Origin: Marinococcus sp. PL1-022
GTDB taxonomy: Bacteria; Bacillota; Bacilli; Bacillales; Marinococcaceae
NCBI RefSeq assembly: GCF_033845285.1
Contig: NZ_JAWXCX010000001.1
Coordinates: 263,495-327,494, forward strand
Length of the DNA: 64,000 nt
Direction: 5' to 3'
A program made the position numbers and the translations under genes. Below the pieces are notes generated by a model. That model saw only the letters and a list, made by a program, of their open reading frames with translations. It was not told where the DNA came from and ran no database searches. Within the stretch, counting starts at the first letter, position 1; every line of letters begins with the position of its first letter. Positions 17,241-26,109 of the stretch are shown piece by piece.

Positions 17241-18680
17241 TTATCGTTTTTTGCCCCAGGCTTTTAAATTTTTCAGCCATGGGATGCTGTCATTGTAAAA
17301 GACCGGATCGATTCCCTGTTTGCGCTGGTCTGTGTAGTTTTTGAGTGCAGCAGCAACGATATGGCCGAGCAGTGCAATGGCTATAAGGTTAACGACTGCC
17401 ATTAAGCCCATAAACAGATCTGCCATCGCCCATACAAGCTCGAGGCCGCTTGCTGCGCCTAAAAGAACGAACAGAAGGAAGCAGACACGGAAGATTTGAA
17501 CGTATCTGCGTTTTGGAGAAATAAATTCCACGTTCACTTCCCCGTAGTAATAGTTCCCGAGCAGGGAGCTGAAGGCAAAGAAGAAAATCGCAAGAGAAAC
17601 GAATGTCTGTGCCCAGCCTCCCAGGTGGAAGGCGAGTGCCTGCTGGGTCAGCTGAATGCCTTCAATATTTGCCCCGGCATCTGCGTACGTGCCGGAAAGC
17701 AGAATGATGAACGCTGTCGCGCTGCATATAATGAGCGTGTCCGTCAGAACACCAAGAGACTGAACGAGTCCCTGCTTGACCGGGTGACTGACATAGGCCG
17801 TGGCTGCTGCGTTCGGCGCACTACCCATACCGGCCTCATTGGAAAAGAGACCACGCTGGATGCCGAGCATAAGAGCGCCCCCGACTGTCCCGCCGGCAAC
17901 CTCGCGAATCCCGAAGGCCTGGCCGAAAATCAGACCGAATACCTGAGGCACATCGGCAATGTTAAGAATCATAATAATGATAGCTACAATAACGTAAAGC
18001 GAAGCGAAGATTGGAACAATAATTTCAGCTACTACAGCGATGCGCCGGATACCGCCGTAAATAATGACGCCAATCAAAAGCATAATAGCAAGCCCAACGT
18101 AAACTGGTGGGATGTTATAAGCCCCGTTGAACGCCTGGGCGATCGTGTTGGTCTGCACGCCGTTGAAAATAAAGCCGAAACAAAGCGTAATCAAGACAGC
18201 AAAGATAATTCCGAGCCAGCGGGCGTTCAGCGCCTGCTCCATGTAATAGGCTGGTCCCCCGCGGAAGCCGTCCTTATCCTTTACTTTATACATTTGTGCA
18301 AGGGTACTTTCCACAAACCCGGTAGCGGCACCGATAATAGCGATGACCCACATCCAGAAAATGGCGCCAGGTCCGCCGGCGCTGATGGCAAGGGCCACCC
18401 CGGCAAGGTTCCCGGTGCCGACACGGGCAGCGGTACTGATCGCAAATGCCTGGAAGGCGCTCGTGCCTTTTCTGTCTTTAAACCCGGAACGGTCGGTCCC
18501 TTCCTTGAATAACAGAACAAACATCTCTTTGAGCATCCGGAACTGCACGAAGCCGGTACGGATGGTGAAATAAACGCCTAAGATAAGTAAAAGTGCGATT
18601 AACAAGTAGCTCCAGATCACGTCACTGAGAGATCCTACAAGGTTATAAAACCAAGTATCAGCTGTTAACCAATTTCCCAT
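17241..18680 (-). CDS. Sodium:alanine/glycine symporter (AGCS family)
   Basis: A 479-residue carrier with about 11 TM segments. AGCS hallmarks: GTSAFQAFAISTAARVGTGN near 78-97, GGPGAIFWMWVIA, FNGVQTNTIAQAF and GLFSNEAGMGSAPNAAATA. It imports small neutral amino acids with Na+. Start ATG follows GGAGGATACAT. It is a single-gene unit between the terminator and the sigma-like gene. Confidence 0.94.
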   Translation of the reverse strand: MGNWLTADTWFYNLVGSLSDVIWSYLLIALLLILGVYFTIRTGFVQFRMLKEMFVLLFKEGTDRSGFKDRKGTSAFQAFAISTAARVGTGNLAGVALAISAGGPGAIFWMWVIAIIGAATGFVESTLAQMYKVKDKDGFRGGPAYYMEQALNARWLGIIFAVLITLCFGFIFNGVQTNTIAQAFNGAYNIPPVYVGLAIMLLIGVIIYGGIRRIAVVAEIIVPIFASLYVIVAIIIMILNIADVPQVFGLIFGQAFGIREVAGGTVGGALMLGIQRGLFSNEAGMGSAPNAAATAYVSHPVKQGLVQSLGVLTDTLIICSATAFIILLSGTYADAGANIEGIQLTQQALAFHLGGWAQTFVSLAIFFFAFSSLLGNYYYGEVNVEFISPKRRYVQIFRVCFLLFVLLGAASGLELVWAMADLFMGLMAVVNLIAIALLGHIVAAALKNYTDQRKQGIDPVFYNDSIPWLKNLKAWGKKR

Positions 18681-18792
18681 ATGTATCCTCCTTCAATTAA
18701 GGTTGCACCTATTATACATTTTTCAAAGGCTCTCCGACACTGTTTTCAAGGAATTCCTGTAAATGATGACAGGAAAAAACTTAAATTACTTA

Positions 18793-19302
18793 TCAATGAC
18801 AGTTTTCCAAATGAGTTTTTAAGATGCGAAGGGATTTTTGCTTCATTTTAGATACGGCCTGCGGGGAAACGTTCATTGCCCGGGCTGTCTCCGTCATGGT
18901 CGATCCTTCAACAAACAGGGCGTACAGTACAGCTTGTTCCTTTTCCGGCTGCTGCTGAATAATACCGTAAAGCTCCGGATTTTCAATATGTCCGGCGAGT
19001 TCACGGGAAAAATTCCGGATCTGTTCTGTAAAAGCAGCGGCCGGAAGAAGCTTCTCAGACGTCTCCTCCTCAGTATCGACAGCAAGTGGAAAGCGGTCCC
19101 GGTGCTTTCTCTCCCGCTTATCATAGTGAACCGCTGCCCAGTAAATTGTCTTCTGCATGAACACCCGCTTTTTCACATCGAGGAAAAAGGCACGAAAGGC
19201 CTCGTCGAGCTTATCTGTATATCCATGCTCCAAAAAGTATTGGTGGTCTGAGGATTCAAAGAAGTGTTGAATGAGCTTTTGCTGATGAAAAAATGTGGTC
19301 AA
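18793..19302 (-). CDS. Small sigma-70-like protein with a region-4 helix-turn-helix
   Basis: About 169 residues. The C-terminal TMTETARAMNVSPQAVSKMK followed by a basic end is a clear region-4 (-35 recognising) helix-turn-helix. The centre (DEAFRAFFLDVKKRVFMQKT, then basic residues) may be a degenerate region 2. It could be a specialised sigma factor of the SigO/YvrI kind or a sigma-like regulator; the regulon is unknown. TTG 19302 is preferred because AAAGGAGG lies eight bases upstream. An ATG at 19341 lacks a ribosome site and lies inside a possible promoter (TTGTCA near 19353-19358 on minus). Confidence 0.65.
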   Translation of the reverse strand: MTTFFHQQKLIQHFFESSDHQYFLEHGYTDKLDEAFRAFFLDVKKRVFMQKTIYWAAVHYDKRERKHRDRFPLAVDTEEETSEKLLPAAAFTEQIRNFSRELAGHIENPELYGIIQQQPEKEQAVLYALFVEGSTMTETARAMNVSPQAVSKMKQKSLRILKTHLENCH

Positions 19303-19368
19303 TATGGATTCCTCCTTTTTGGTTGTATGTATAAAAGACATCTTCTGTAAAAAATGACAACCTTTATA

Positions 19369-19382
19369 CGAACATTTGTTCT
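19369..19382. promoter_or_regulatory. LexA/DinR-like palindrome in the sigma-like/gldA intergenic region
   Basis: CGAACATTTGTTCT agrees with the Bacillus SOS box CGAACRNRYGTTYC at 12 of 14 positions and contains the inverted repeat GAACA-TT-TGTTC. It lies between divergent genes. Functional LexA binding is unproven. Confidence 0.35.
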
Positions 19383-19457
19383 TATTATTTGTTGAATAAA
19401 AATTAAACAGTGGGGAATAGGAACAAAGGATATAAAATTGAAGCGGGAGGAATGGAA

Positions 19458-20576
19458 ATGGGAAACAAAGTATTTATCAGTCCGAGTAAATATGTGCAGG
19501 GTGTTGACGTGGTGGATGAAGTAGGTTCCTACGTTAAAGAGATGGGCAGTAAAGCAATTGTGATTGCAGACGAATTTGTATGGAATCTGGCCGGTAACAG
19601 AGTGGTCGACAGCCTCAAGCAGCAGAGCATCGATGCTGTGAACATTACTTTTAATGGTGAAGCCTCCACGGGGGAAATTAACCGGATTATCGAAGAAGCC
19701 AAATCGGCCGGCGCAGAAATGATTGTTGCTGTAGGCGGCGGCAAGACGCTTGATACAGCAAAAGGGGTACGTGATCAGATTCCGGATGCCTACTGCGTCA
19801 TCGTTCCGACGACGGCGTCCACAGATGCTCCGACGAGCGCTCTTTCCGTCATTTATTCAGATGAAGGGGTGTTCGAATCGTACCGGTTCTATTCGAAAAA
19901 CCCGGATTTGATCGTGATGGATTCCAAAATTATCGCCGGCGCCCCGCCTCGTTTTCTCGCTTCCGGCATTGCGGATGCGATGGCCACATGGGTGGAAGCG
20001 CGCATGGCCATTCAGGCGAACGCCAACGCCATGTCCGGAGGGCTTTCCACGATAGCCGGAGCTGCGATCGCGGAAAAATGTGAAGAAACGCTGTTTCAGT
20101 ATGGCCTCCTCGCCTATGAGTCCAACAAAAGACAGATTGTCACTCATGCCCTTGAGCAGATTGTCGAAGCCAACACGCTTTTGAGCGGTCTTGGGTTTGA
20201 AAGCGGCGGTCTTGCGCTTGCACATGCGATTCACAACGGATTTACTGTTCTCGACGGAGAGGTGCACCACATGACGCACGGGGAAAAAGTAGCCTTTGGC
20301 ACCCTGAGTCAGCTGACGCTTGAGAACCGTTCGAAAGAGGAATTTGAAAAATATGTGGATCTGTATTACCGCCTGGAGCTGCCGATTACGCTTGAGGACC
20401 TTCATCTTGGAGACGCGTCGGAGGATGAATTAATGAAAGTGGCGGAAGCGGCCTTAACCGAAGGAGAAAGCAGCCACAATATGCCGTTTGAACTGACGCC
20501 TTATGACGTGGTAAGCGCCATGCAGGCAGCCGATCAGTACGCGAAAGCGTACAAAAAAGAGCACGGCCTGAAATAG
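19458..20576 (+). CDS. gldA: Glycerol dehydrogenase
   Basis: 372 residues of the iron/zinc-dependent alcohol dehydrogenase superfamily, GldA branch. It begins [15 protein letters not shown], as in Bacillus GldA. The NAD-binding element is [11 protein letters not shown]; metal ligands are the Asp in [10 protein letters not shown] and the His residues in [10 protein letters not shown] and [12 protein letters not shown]. It oxidises glycerol to dihydroxyacetone. An upstream in-frame start (19410) is rejected: ATG 19458 is seven bases after GGGAGG. Confidence 0.92.
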   Translation: MGNKVFISPSKYVQGVDVVDEVGSYVKEMGSKAIVIADEFVWNLAGNRVVDSLKQQSIDAVNITFNGEASTGEINRIIEEAKSAGAEMIVAVGGGKTLDTAKGVRDQIPDAYCVIVPTTASTDAPTSALSVIYSDEGVFESYRFYSKNPDLIVMDSKIIAGAPPRFLASGIADAMATWVEARMAIQANANAMSGGLSTIAGAAIAEKCEETLFQYGLLAYESNKRQIVTHALEQIVEANTLLSGLGFESGGLALAHAIHNGFTVLDGEVHHMTHGEKVAFGTLSQLTLENRSKEEFEKYVDLYYRLELPITLEDLHLGDASEDELMKVAEAALTEGESSHNMPFELTPYDVVSAMQAADQYAKAYKKEHGLK

Positions 20577-20596
20577 CATTCAACTGTTCGTTCACG

Positions 20597-20629
20597 AAAG
20601 CCGCCAGGTTATACGCCCGGCGGCTTTTT
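20597..20629 (+). terminator. terminator after gldA
   Basis: AAAGCCGCC pairs with GGCGGCTTT, followed by TTTTTG. Confidence 0.82.
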
Positions 20630-20656
20630 GTGTTATCTTTTCCAGGAAAGACGAAT

Positions 20657-20675
20657 ATAATTCCGCGTGAATTAT
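20657..20675. repeat. perfect inverted repeat before the sucrose antiterminator gene
   Basis: ATAATTC, five bases, GAATTAT: a perfect 7-5-7 palindrome 44 bp upstream of the antiterminator start. It could be an operator for an unidentified repressor. Confidence 0.4.
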
Positions 20676-20718
20676 CGGCTGGAGGGTGATATAGTATCGA
20701 AGGAAAGGAGGCCGGTGC

Positions 20719-21555
20719 ATGAAGATCCTGCGTGTACTGAACAACAATGCGGTAGTCGTCCATCACAGTGACCGGGAAAAGATCATTTTCGGTCCGGGAA
20801 TCGGGTTTCAAAAAGGCAAAAATGATCCCGTTAATCAAAAGAAGATAGAAAAGATTTTCAGCATGGAGGAAGAGACGCCAAAATTTGAACAGCTTTTGAA
20901 GACTCTTCCAATTGAAGTTATTGAAGTTGGGGAAGAAATTATCAGCTACGCGGAAGGGGAAATGCATCTGCCGCTCAGCGATCACATTCATATTTCCATC
21001 ATCGATCACCTGGCGTTTGCACTCGAACGTATTCAGCAGGGGTTTACCATAGAAAATAAGCTGCTTCATGAAATTAAGGCTCTTTATCAGGAGGAGTACA
21101 GCATCGGCGTCTGGGCCATTCAAAAGATAAAAAAAGATCTGGGGGTCGAGCTGCCGGAGGATGAAGCAGGGCATATTGCGCTGCATCTGCATACGGCAAA
21201 GCTGCAGACCGGATCAATGGAGGAAACGATGCACAGAACCTCACTGATCCAGGAGCTGATTCAAATTGTAGAAGATCGTGCCGGTCTCGAGCTTGCGGAC
21301 CGAGGTATGTCGTATCACCGGCTCGTCGTTCATTTAAACTTTGCACTTTCAAGAGCAGAGGACGGAAAAGTGTTTGATGACATGGACACCGAGATGCTCG
21401 AACTGATCCAGACGAAATATGAAAAGGCCTATGCTGTTGCATACGAGCTGGCTGATTATGTTAAACAGGAGGCGGGACTGCCGTTTCCTCTGCCGGAAAT
21501 CGGCTATATTGCGCTTCATATTCAGCGCATTTTATCGAACCAGTCGATTTCATAG
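20719..21555 (+). CDS. BglG-family transcriptional antiterminator, SacT/SacY-like
   Basis: 278 residues. An N-terminal RNA-binding CAT domain (MKILRVLNNNAVVVH to about residue 57) is followed by two PTS regulation domains. PRD histidines are visible in SDHIHISIIDH and HIALHLHTAK (PRD1), and in HRLVVHLNFAL and GYIALHIQRI (PRD2). When sugar is present and the protein correctly phosphorylated, it binds the RAT element at 21622-21652 and prevents termination ahead of the sucrose genes. Start ATG follows AAAGGAGGCCGGTGC. Unlike the bgl antiterminator in this window, no RAT precedes the gene itself. Confidence 0.9.
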   Translation: MKILRVLNNNAVVVHHSDREKIIFGPGIGFQKGKNDPVNQKKIEKIFSMEEETPKFEQLLKTLPIEVIEVGEEIISYAEGEMHLPLSDHIHISIIDHLAFALERIQQGFTIENKLLHEIKALYQEEYSIGVWAIQKIKKDLGVELPEDEAGHIALHLHTAKLQTGSMEETMHRTSLIQELIQIVEDRAGLELADRGMSYHRLVVHLNFALSRAEDGKVFDDMDTEMLELIQTKYEKAYAVAYELADYVKQEAGLPFPLPEIGYIALHIQRILSNQSIS

Positions 21556-21563
21556 AAATGAAA

Positions 21564-21577
21564 AGAAAGCGTTGACA
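21564..21577 (+). promoter_or_regulatory. cre-like CcpA site overlapping the -35 box of the sucrose promoter
   Basis: AGAAAGCGTTGACA fits TGWAANCGNTNWCA at 13 of 14 positions. Its last six bases are the -35 hexamer TTGACA, so CcpA binding would directly exclude RNA polymerase. Confidence 0.7.
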
Positions 21578-21600
21578 TGAATCTTTTCTTTTTGTATACT
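21572..21600 (+). promoter_or_regulatory. near-consensus SigA promoter of the sucrose operon
   Basis: TTGACA, 17 bp, TATACT. This is one of the best promoters in the window. Transcription would start just upstream of the RAT/terminator leader. Confidence 0.85.
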
Positions 21601-21621
21601 TTTCGTACATTACACATATCG

Positions 21622-21717
21622 GGAGTTGTTACTGCTTTGAGCAGGCAAGACCCAAAATGAGGACAGGACACGTGTATCCTAGGCACACGTTTACTCTTCT
21701 CGTTTTGGGTCTTTTTT
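21622..21717 (+). promoter_or_regulatory. RAT antiterminator element and overlapping terminator of the sucrose operon
   Basis: The RAT element (21622-21652, containing GTTGTTACTG and GCAGGCAAGACC) resembles the LicT/SacT recognition hairpin. Its 3' end overlaps the 5' arm of an intrinsic terminator: GACCCAAAA at about 21649-21657 pairs with TTTTGGGTC at 21703-21711, followed by TTTTTT. The two structures are mutually exclusive, so antiterminator binding lets polymerase read into the EIIBC gene. Confidence 0.92.
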
Positions 21718-21763
21718 ATGTCTAAAAACAGCTTCCGTTAGTTTAGGGGGAGGGAGTTTCCTG

Positions 21764-23203
21764 ATGGATCATAAACAAATAGCAAAAGAACTGGTGCCGC
21801 TCCTTGGCGGCAAAGATAACATTATCAGCGCCAGCCACTGCGCCACAAGGCTCCGGCTGGTTATTGACGATGAGAGCCAAATCGATAAGCAGGAAATTGA
21901 AGACTTGGAAGGAGTAAAAGGAGCTTTTTCAAGCTCCGGCCAGTTTCAGATTATTTTTGGTACCGGCACGGTTAATAAAGTGTTTCAGCCGTTTGCCGAG
22001 GAAATTGGTCTCGATGACGAGTCCGCAGAGCATAAACAAAAGCAGATGGATCATAACGAAGCAATAAAAAAGAAAATGAATCCGGTATCACGGTTTGCGA
22101 AAGTGCTTTCCAATATTTTCGTGCCAATTATTCCGGCCATTGTCGCCGCCGGTATGCTGATGGGGCTGCTGAATTTATTAAACCGTTTTGGATTGGCGAA
22201 TAGTGAAAGCTCGCTGTACATTCTGTTGGATATGTTCTCCTCGGCCGCCTTCATTATTCTCCCGATTTTGATTGGCTACAGCGCAGCTCGTGAGTTTGGC
22301 GGGAATACTTACTTAGGGGCTGTGGTCGGCGGGATTATGACCCACCCGACTCTTTTGAATCCGTGGGGCCTTCAGGAGGGCGGCGTCGAGCCGGAGATGC
22401 TCAATTTTGCCGGCATGAATATTGAGCTGCTCGGCTATCAGGGCACGGTTATACCAGTACTGCTGACGGTGTATGTCATGTGCTGGCTTGAAAAGCTGTT
22501 CCGTAAAGTTGTTCCGAATATGGTGGACCTTCTTGTGACACCATTTTTAACGATCATGACCACCGGCTTTGTAGCACTGATGGTTGTAGGTCCGCTTGGC
22601 CGTCTGCTCGGTGAAGGTGTAACCACATCGCTGTCGTTTTTGTATGATTCCGGTGCCGGTTTTGCCGGTCTCGTTTTTGGCGGTTTGTATTCGCTGATCG
22701 TTCTAACCGGTGTACACCACAGCTTTCACGCGATTGAGGCAGAAATTCTCGGCCAGATCGGCTTTAACTACCTGCTCCCTATTTGGGCGATGGCCAACGT
22801 AGCCCAGGGCGGCGCCGGGCTCGCGGTCTGGGTAAAAACGAAAAGTAAAAAAATGAAAGAAATCGCTGGTCCTTCAGCCTTCGCTGCTTTTCTCGGCATT
22901 ACAGAGCCAGTCATTTTCGGGGTGAACCTCCGCTGCCGCCGTCCGTTCATCGGTGCTGCTATTGGCGGAGCTCTCGGCGGGGCGTACGTAACAATTACCA
23001 ATGTTACAGCGAACGGTATCGGGGTGACCGGGCTCCCGATGTTTGCAATTGCCAATGACCCGATTAATTATGCCATTGGTATACTGGTCGCTGTGGGCGG
23101 CGCGTTTACGGCAGCGTGGCTGCTGGGCTGGCAGGAAGAAGAACAGCAGCCGAAGAAAGAAGAAACAAAAACAGAAAATGACAGCGAAGAAAAAGCTGTA
23201 TAA
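21764..23203 (+). CDS. PTS sucrose-specific enzyme IIBC
   Basis: 479 residues. The EIIB domain has its phosphorylated cysteine in SASHCATRLRLVI near residues 22-34. The EIIC domain spans about 105-460, with GVHHSFHAIEAEILGQIG and GITEPVIFGVNLR typical of the sucrose/beta-glucoside class. It imports sucrose as sucrose-6-phosphate. There is no EIIA domain, as in B. subtilis SacP, so a IIA must be supplied in trans, possibly by the EIIBCA at 28.5 kb. The sucrose-6-P hydrolase gene follows by 10 bp. Confidence 0.93.
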   Translation: MDHKQIAKELVPLLGGKDNIISASHCATRLRLVIDDESQIDKQEIEDLEGVKGAFSSSGQFQIIFGTGTVNKVFQPFAEEIGLDDESAEHKQKQMDHNEAIKKKMNPVSRFAKVLSNIFVPIIPAIVAAGMLMGLLNLLNRFGLANSESSLYILLDMFSSAAFIILPILIGYSAAREFGGNTYLGAVVGGIMTHPTLLNPWGLQEGGVEPEMLNFAGMNIELLGYQGTVIPVLLTVYVMCWLEKLFRKVVPNMVDLLVTPFLTIMTTGFVALMVVGPLGRLLGEGVTTSLSFLYDSGAGFAGLVFGGLYSLIVLTGVHHSFHAIEAEILGQIGFNYLLPIWAMANVAQGGAGLAVWVKTKSKKMKEIAGPSAFAAFLGITEPVIFGVNLRCRRPFIGAAIGGALGGAYVTITNVTANGIGVTGLPMFAIANDPINYAIGILVAVGGAFTAAWLLGWQEEEQQPKKEETKTENDSEEKAV

Positions 23204-23213
23204 GGAGGAAGCG

Positions 23214-24653
23214 ATGAAAGAGGAGCAGGCTCTTCGAAAAGAAGCAGAAAAAATAGTACAAACAGTCGAAGCGGCAGGCCCCTTTCGACAGCAGTTTCAT
23301 TTGATGCCTCCTTCAGGGTTGATGAATGATCCGAACGGGCTTGTGCAGTGGCAGGGAATGAATCATGTGTTTTACCAGTGGATGCCGTTTCATACCGGTC
23401 ACGGCAGCAAATGGTGGGGACATGCGGCAACCCGGGACTGGGTCCAGTGGGAGCTTCTGCCCCCGGCAATCGCACCGGTGCATAATTTTGAGAAAAACGG
23501 CTGCTACTCCGGCAGCGCAGTAGCACATGAGGGCCAATTGTATTTGTTTTATACCGGCAACGTTAAGGATGAAGACGGGAACCGGACAAGCTATCAGTGC
23601 CTTGCGGTTTCAAACGACGGAGTAAAGTTTGAAAAGCACGGCCCGGTGATTTATCAACCGGAAGGCTATACCGCTCACGTCCGCGATCCAAAAGTATGGT
23701 TTGAAGCCGGGTTGTGGTGGCTCGTGATTGGTGCCCAGCGCCGTGATCTGGAAGGACAGGTGCTCTTGTACCGCTCGCCGGATCTATGGGAATGGGAGTT
23801 TCTCGGACCACTCGCCGGGAAGGACGTTACGCTTAGCGCTTCCTTTGGCTACATGTGGGAATGCCCGGACTTTTTCGAGCTGGGCGGATCACGGGTGCTG
23901 CTCGTGTCTCCACAGGGACTTGAAGCAGAAGCGTACCGGTATCAGAACCAATATCAGACCGGCATTTTTACCGGCGAATTCTCCCCGGAAACGGGCACAT
24001 TTTCCCACGGAGAGTTTCGTGAAATTGACCTGGGCTTTGAATTTTACGCCCCGCAAACGTTTCTGGATGAGCAGGGCCGGCGTCTGCTGATTGGCTGGAT
24101 GGGAGTCCCGGACCAGCAGGAACAGGCGCAACCGACGATTGCCAATGGCTGGGTTCATTGTCTGACGGTCCCCCGGGAGCTGACGATGCAAAACGGACAT
24201 CTGCATCAGCAGCCGATTGAAGAGTACCGGCAGCTTCGCGGGGAGCACGCCTCGGCGGTTTTTGCTGTAAATGATGAGGCGTTGGTATGGCAGTCGTGGG
24301 ACGCCTCATTGGCAGAAATTTATCTGGAGGTGGAGAAAGATAAAAGCTGGACCGTCTCCTGGCGCCGTTATTTTCATATTTCCTATGACGCCGGCGGTCA
24401 GACGCTTACCTTTGAACGGCCGGATCTGGTCACCGGCGAGCCGGTGCGCCGAACCAGCCGGATAGACGGTGTGCGTTCGCTTCGATGCCTGTTTGACTGT
24501 TCTTCTGCAGAGGTTTTCGTTAACGACGGGGAATACGTCTCAACCTCCCGCCTGTTTCCGGAGCAGGAAGAAGGAGAGCTCCAATTTTCAGCAGAGCAGC
24601 CAGTCGTTTTTCATGTCGACGCGTGGGAGCTCCGTCCTCTGCAGTGGGTATGA
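23214..24653 (+). CDS. sacA: Sucrose-6-phosphate hydrolase (GH32)
   Basis: 479 residues. GH32 active-site motifs are visible: GLMNDPNGLVQW near 35-46 (Asp nucleophile), HVRDPKVW (Asp transition-state stabiliser) and WECPDFFEL (Glu acid/base). A beta-sandwich domain forms the C-terminal third. It hydrolyses sucrose-6-phosphate to glucose-6-phosphate and fructose. ATG 23214 follows TAAGGAGGAAGCG; the longer open frame into the EIIBC gene is rejected. It is the last gene of the sucrose operon. No clear terminator was seen between it and the SDR gene 82 bp downstream. Confidence 0.95.
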   Translation: MKEEQALRKEAEKIVQTVEAAGPFRQQFHLMPPSGLMNDPNGLVQWQGMNHVFYQWMPFHTGHGSKWWGHAATRDWVQWELLPPAIAPVHNFEKNGCYSGSAVAHEGQLYLFYTGNVKDEDGNRTSYQCLAVSNDGVKFEKHGPVIYQPEGYTAHVRDPKVWFEAGLWWLVIGAQRRDLEGQVLLYRSPDLWEWEFLGPLAGKDVTLSASFGYMWECPDFFELGGSRVLLVSPQGLEAEAYRYQNQYQTGIFTGEFSPETGTFSHGEFREIDLGFEFYAPQTFLDEQGRRLLIGWMGVPDQQEQAQPTIANGWVHCLTVPRELTMQNGHLHQQPIEEYRQLRGEHASAVFAVNDEALVWQSWDASLAEIYLEVEKDKSWTVSWRRYFHISYDAGGQTLTFERPDLVTGEPVRRTSRIDGVRSLRCLFDCSSAEVFVNDGEYVSTSRLFPEQEEGELQFSAEQPVVFHVDAWELRPLQWV

Positions 24654-24735
24654 TGGAACGTGCTGGTGTTTGTAAGGCGGAAAAAAGTGGAATAATACAG
24701 CGTAGAGAATTTTGGAGAAAGAAAGGAAGATTTTC

Positions 24736-25335
24736 ATGCGCATATTGTTAGTCGGGGCTTCAGGCACGATCGGAAGTGCAGTATACGAACGCTTAAAGGA
24801 TAACCACGACATTCTTTGTGCCGGACGTAACGGCCGGGACGTGCAGGTGGACATTACGGATGAAGACAGTATCCGTCAGATGTATGAATCCACCGGCCGT
24901 GTGGATGCAGTTATTACAGCCTCCGGGAGTGCCGGCTTTGCTCCGCTCACCGAGCTGACTCCGGAAAAGAACCAGACGGCCATCAACAGTAAAATGAAGG
25001 GCCAGATCAACCTGGTGCTGCTCGGTATTCCGTACGTAAATGACGGTGGCAGCTTCACGCTTACATCCGGCGTCATGATGGATGATCCGATTCCCCAGGG
25101 CACATCCGCTGCAATGGCAAATGGCGCCGTGAAAGGCTTCGTCACCTCCGCGGCCATTGAACTGCCAAGAGGGATCCGGATTAATAACATCAGTCCGAAT
25201 CTGCTGGTCGAATCGGCAGAAAAGCTTGGCGGCTTTTTCCGCGGCTTTGACCCTGTGTCGGGAGATAAAGTTGCCCTTGCATACCAAAAGAGCGTCGAAG
25301 GCCAGCAGACCGGCCAGACGTACGAAGTTTACTAA
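24736..25335 (+). CDS. Short-chain dehydrogenase/reductase (compact, 199 residues)
   Basis: A 199-residue SDR with the NADP loop VGASGTIGS at residues 6-14. The protein is short for a classical SDR and has no clear YxxxK motif; the region around SGVMMDDPIPQGTSAAMANGA suggests an altered catalytic site. A strong RBS (GAAAGGAAG) precedes ATG 24736. It may be read through from the sucrose operon, but its function need not be related. Confidence 0.75.
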   Translation: MRILLVGASGTIGSAVYERLKDNHDILCAGRNGRDVQVDITDEDSIRQMYESTGRVDAVITASGSAGFAPLTELTPEKNQTAINSKMKGQINLVLLGIPYVNDGGSFTLTSGVMMDDPIPQGTSAAMANGAVKGFVTSAAIELPRGIRINNISPNLLVESAEKLGGFFRGFDPVSGDKVALAYQKSVEGQQTGQTYEVY

Positions 25336-25342
25336 TACAAAG

Positions 25343-25382
25343 CTCCGGAACGCAGATGAAAGTCTGTGTTCCGGAGTTTTTT
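25343..25382. terminator. terminator between convergent SDR and UDG-like genes
   Basis: Fourteen-pair stem (CTCCGGAACGCAGA with TCTGTGTTCCGGAG), followed by six T on the plus strand. Confidence 0.85.
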
Positions 25383-26007
25383 AGGTATGAAGCGCGTGAG
25401 CGGCAAGTGTACTCAGGTAGTCCTTCATCGTCTGTTCGAGGCTCCGATTATATAAAATAGCGGCCGGATGATAGATCGGAAAAATATTGTAATTTTCCTT
25501 CGTCCAGATGTACGAATTAGCTTCTTCCTCCCACTGCTGTACCGGAGATGTCTGAATCCTGCCGGTCACATCTCCGAGTCTGGGGTTTTTCCCGAGCAGC
25601 CGCTGATAGGCGATTTTCCCCATCGGCACGAGCCACTGCGGCTGTACATGTGAGATTTCGTAATCAAGCACGGGTGCATGAGCCTGAATTTCTTTCTGAT
25701 TCGGCGTGCGGTTGTATTTCCGGCGCACCCCGGCTCTGGTCTGGCCCCATTTGAACGGCCGGCTGCGCACGGCGCTTGTAACATAAATATCATCCCGCTT
25801 AATGTTCAAGTCGTCGAGGTACGAGTCAAAAATGACTCCTGCCCTGCCGCTGAAGGGGATGCCGTTATGAATTTCCGTTTCGCCCGGAGCTTCCCCGACA
25901 AACATGATCGTGGCTTCCTCCGGGCCGGCGCCTGGCAGAAATCCTTCACAATCAAATGGTTCAATACGTTCGTTGGCGAGTTGTACTAAAGTATCAGGCA
26001 GCTGCAT
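25381..26007 (-). CDS. Uracil-DNA-glycosylase-like protein, paralogue 1
   Basis: 208 residues of the UDG superfamily (COG1573, family-4-like). Motif 1 reads FVGEAPGETE followed by PFSGRAG; motif 2 reads YHPAAILYNRS near the C-terminus. Family-4 enzymes remove uracil from DNA and carry a 4Fe-4S cluster, but here the cluster positions look altered (VRSRP and AHAP where Cys is usual; only one N-terminal Cys in FDCEGFL). ATG 26007 follows AAGGATGATAACT; ATG 26016 is also possible. A close paralogue lies at 50563-51186. Activity on uracil is therefore likely but not certain. Confidence 0.82.
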   Translation of the reverse strand: MQLPDTLVQLANERIEPFDCEGFLPGAGPEEATIMFVGEAPGETEIHNGIPFSGRAGVIFDSYLDDLNIKRDDIYVTSAVRSRPFKWGQTRAGVRRKYNRTPNQKEIQAHAPVLDYEISHVQPQWLVPMGKIAYQRLLGKNPRLGDVTGRIQTSPVQQWEEEANSYIWTKENYNIFPIYHPAAILYNRSLEQTMKDYLSTLAAHALHT

Positions 26008-26109
26008 AGTTATCATCCTTTTTGTAGTTTCTTTGTCCCTAATAGGTTTGTACCCGAAATGGCGAGGAATAATGAGTGTAAGACCAATTTTGAGCAGGGA
26101 GGCAGCAGC

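Noticed and set aside
17496-18512. 338-residue open frame on the plus strand across the AGCS symporter gene
   Set aside because: It is antisense to a clear transporter gene, has no family signature or ribosome site, and has the polar, low-complexity look of a shadow frame.
20386-21192. 268-residue minus-strand open frame across gldA and the sucrose antiterminator
   Set aside because: It crosses a terminator and two confidently assigned genes; no motif or start signal.
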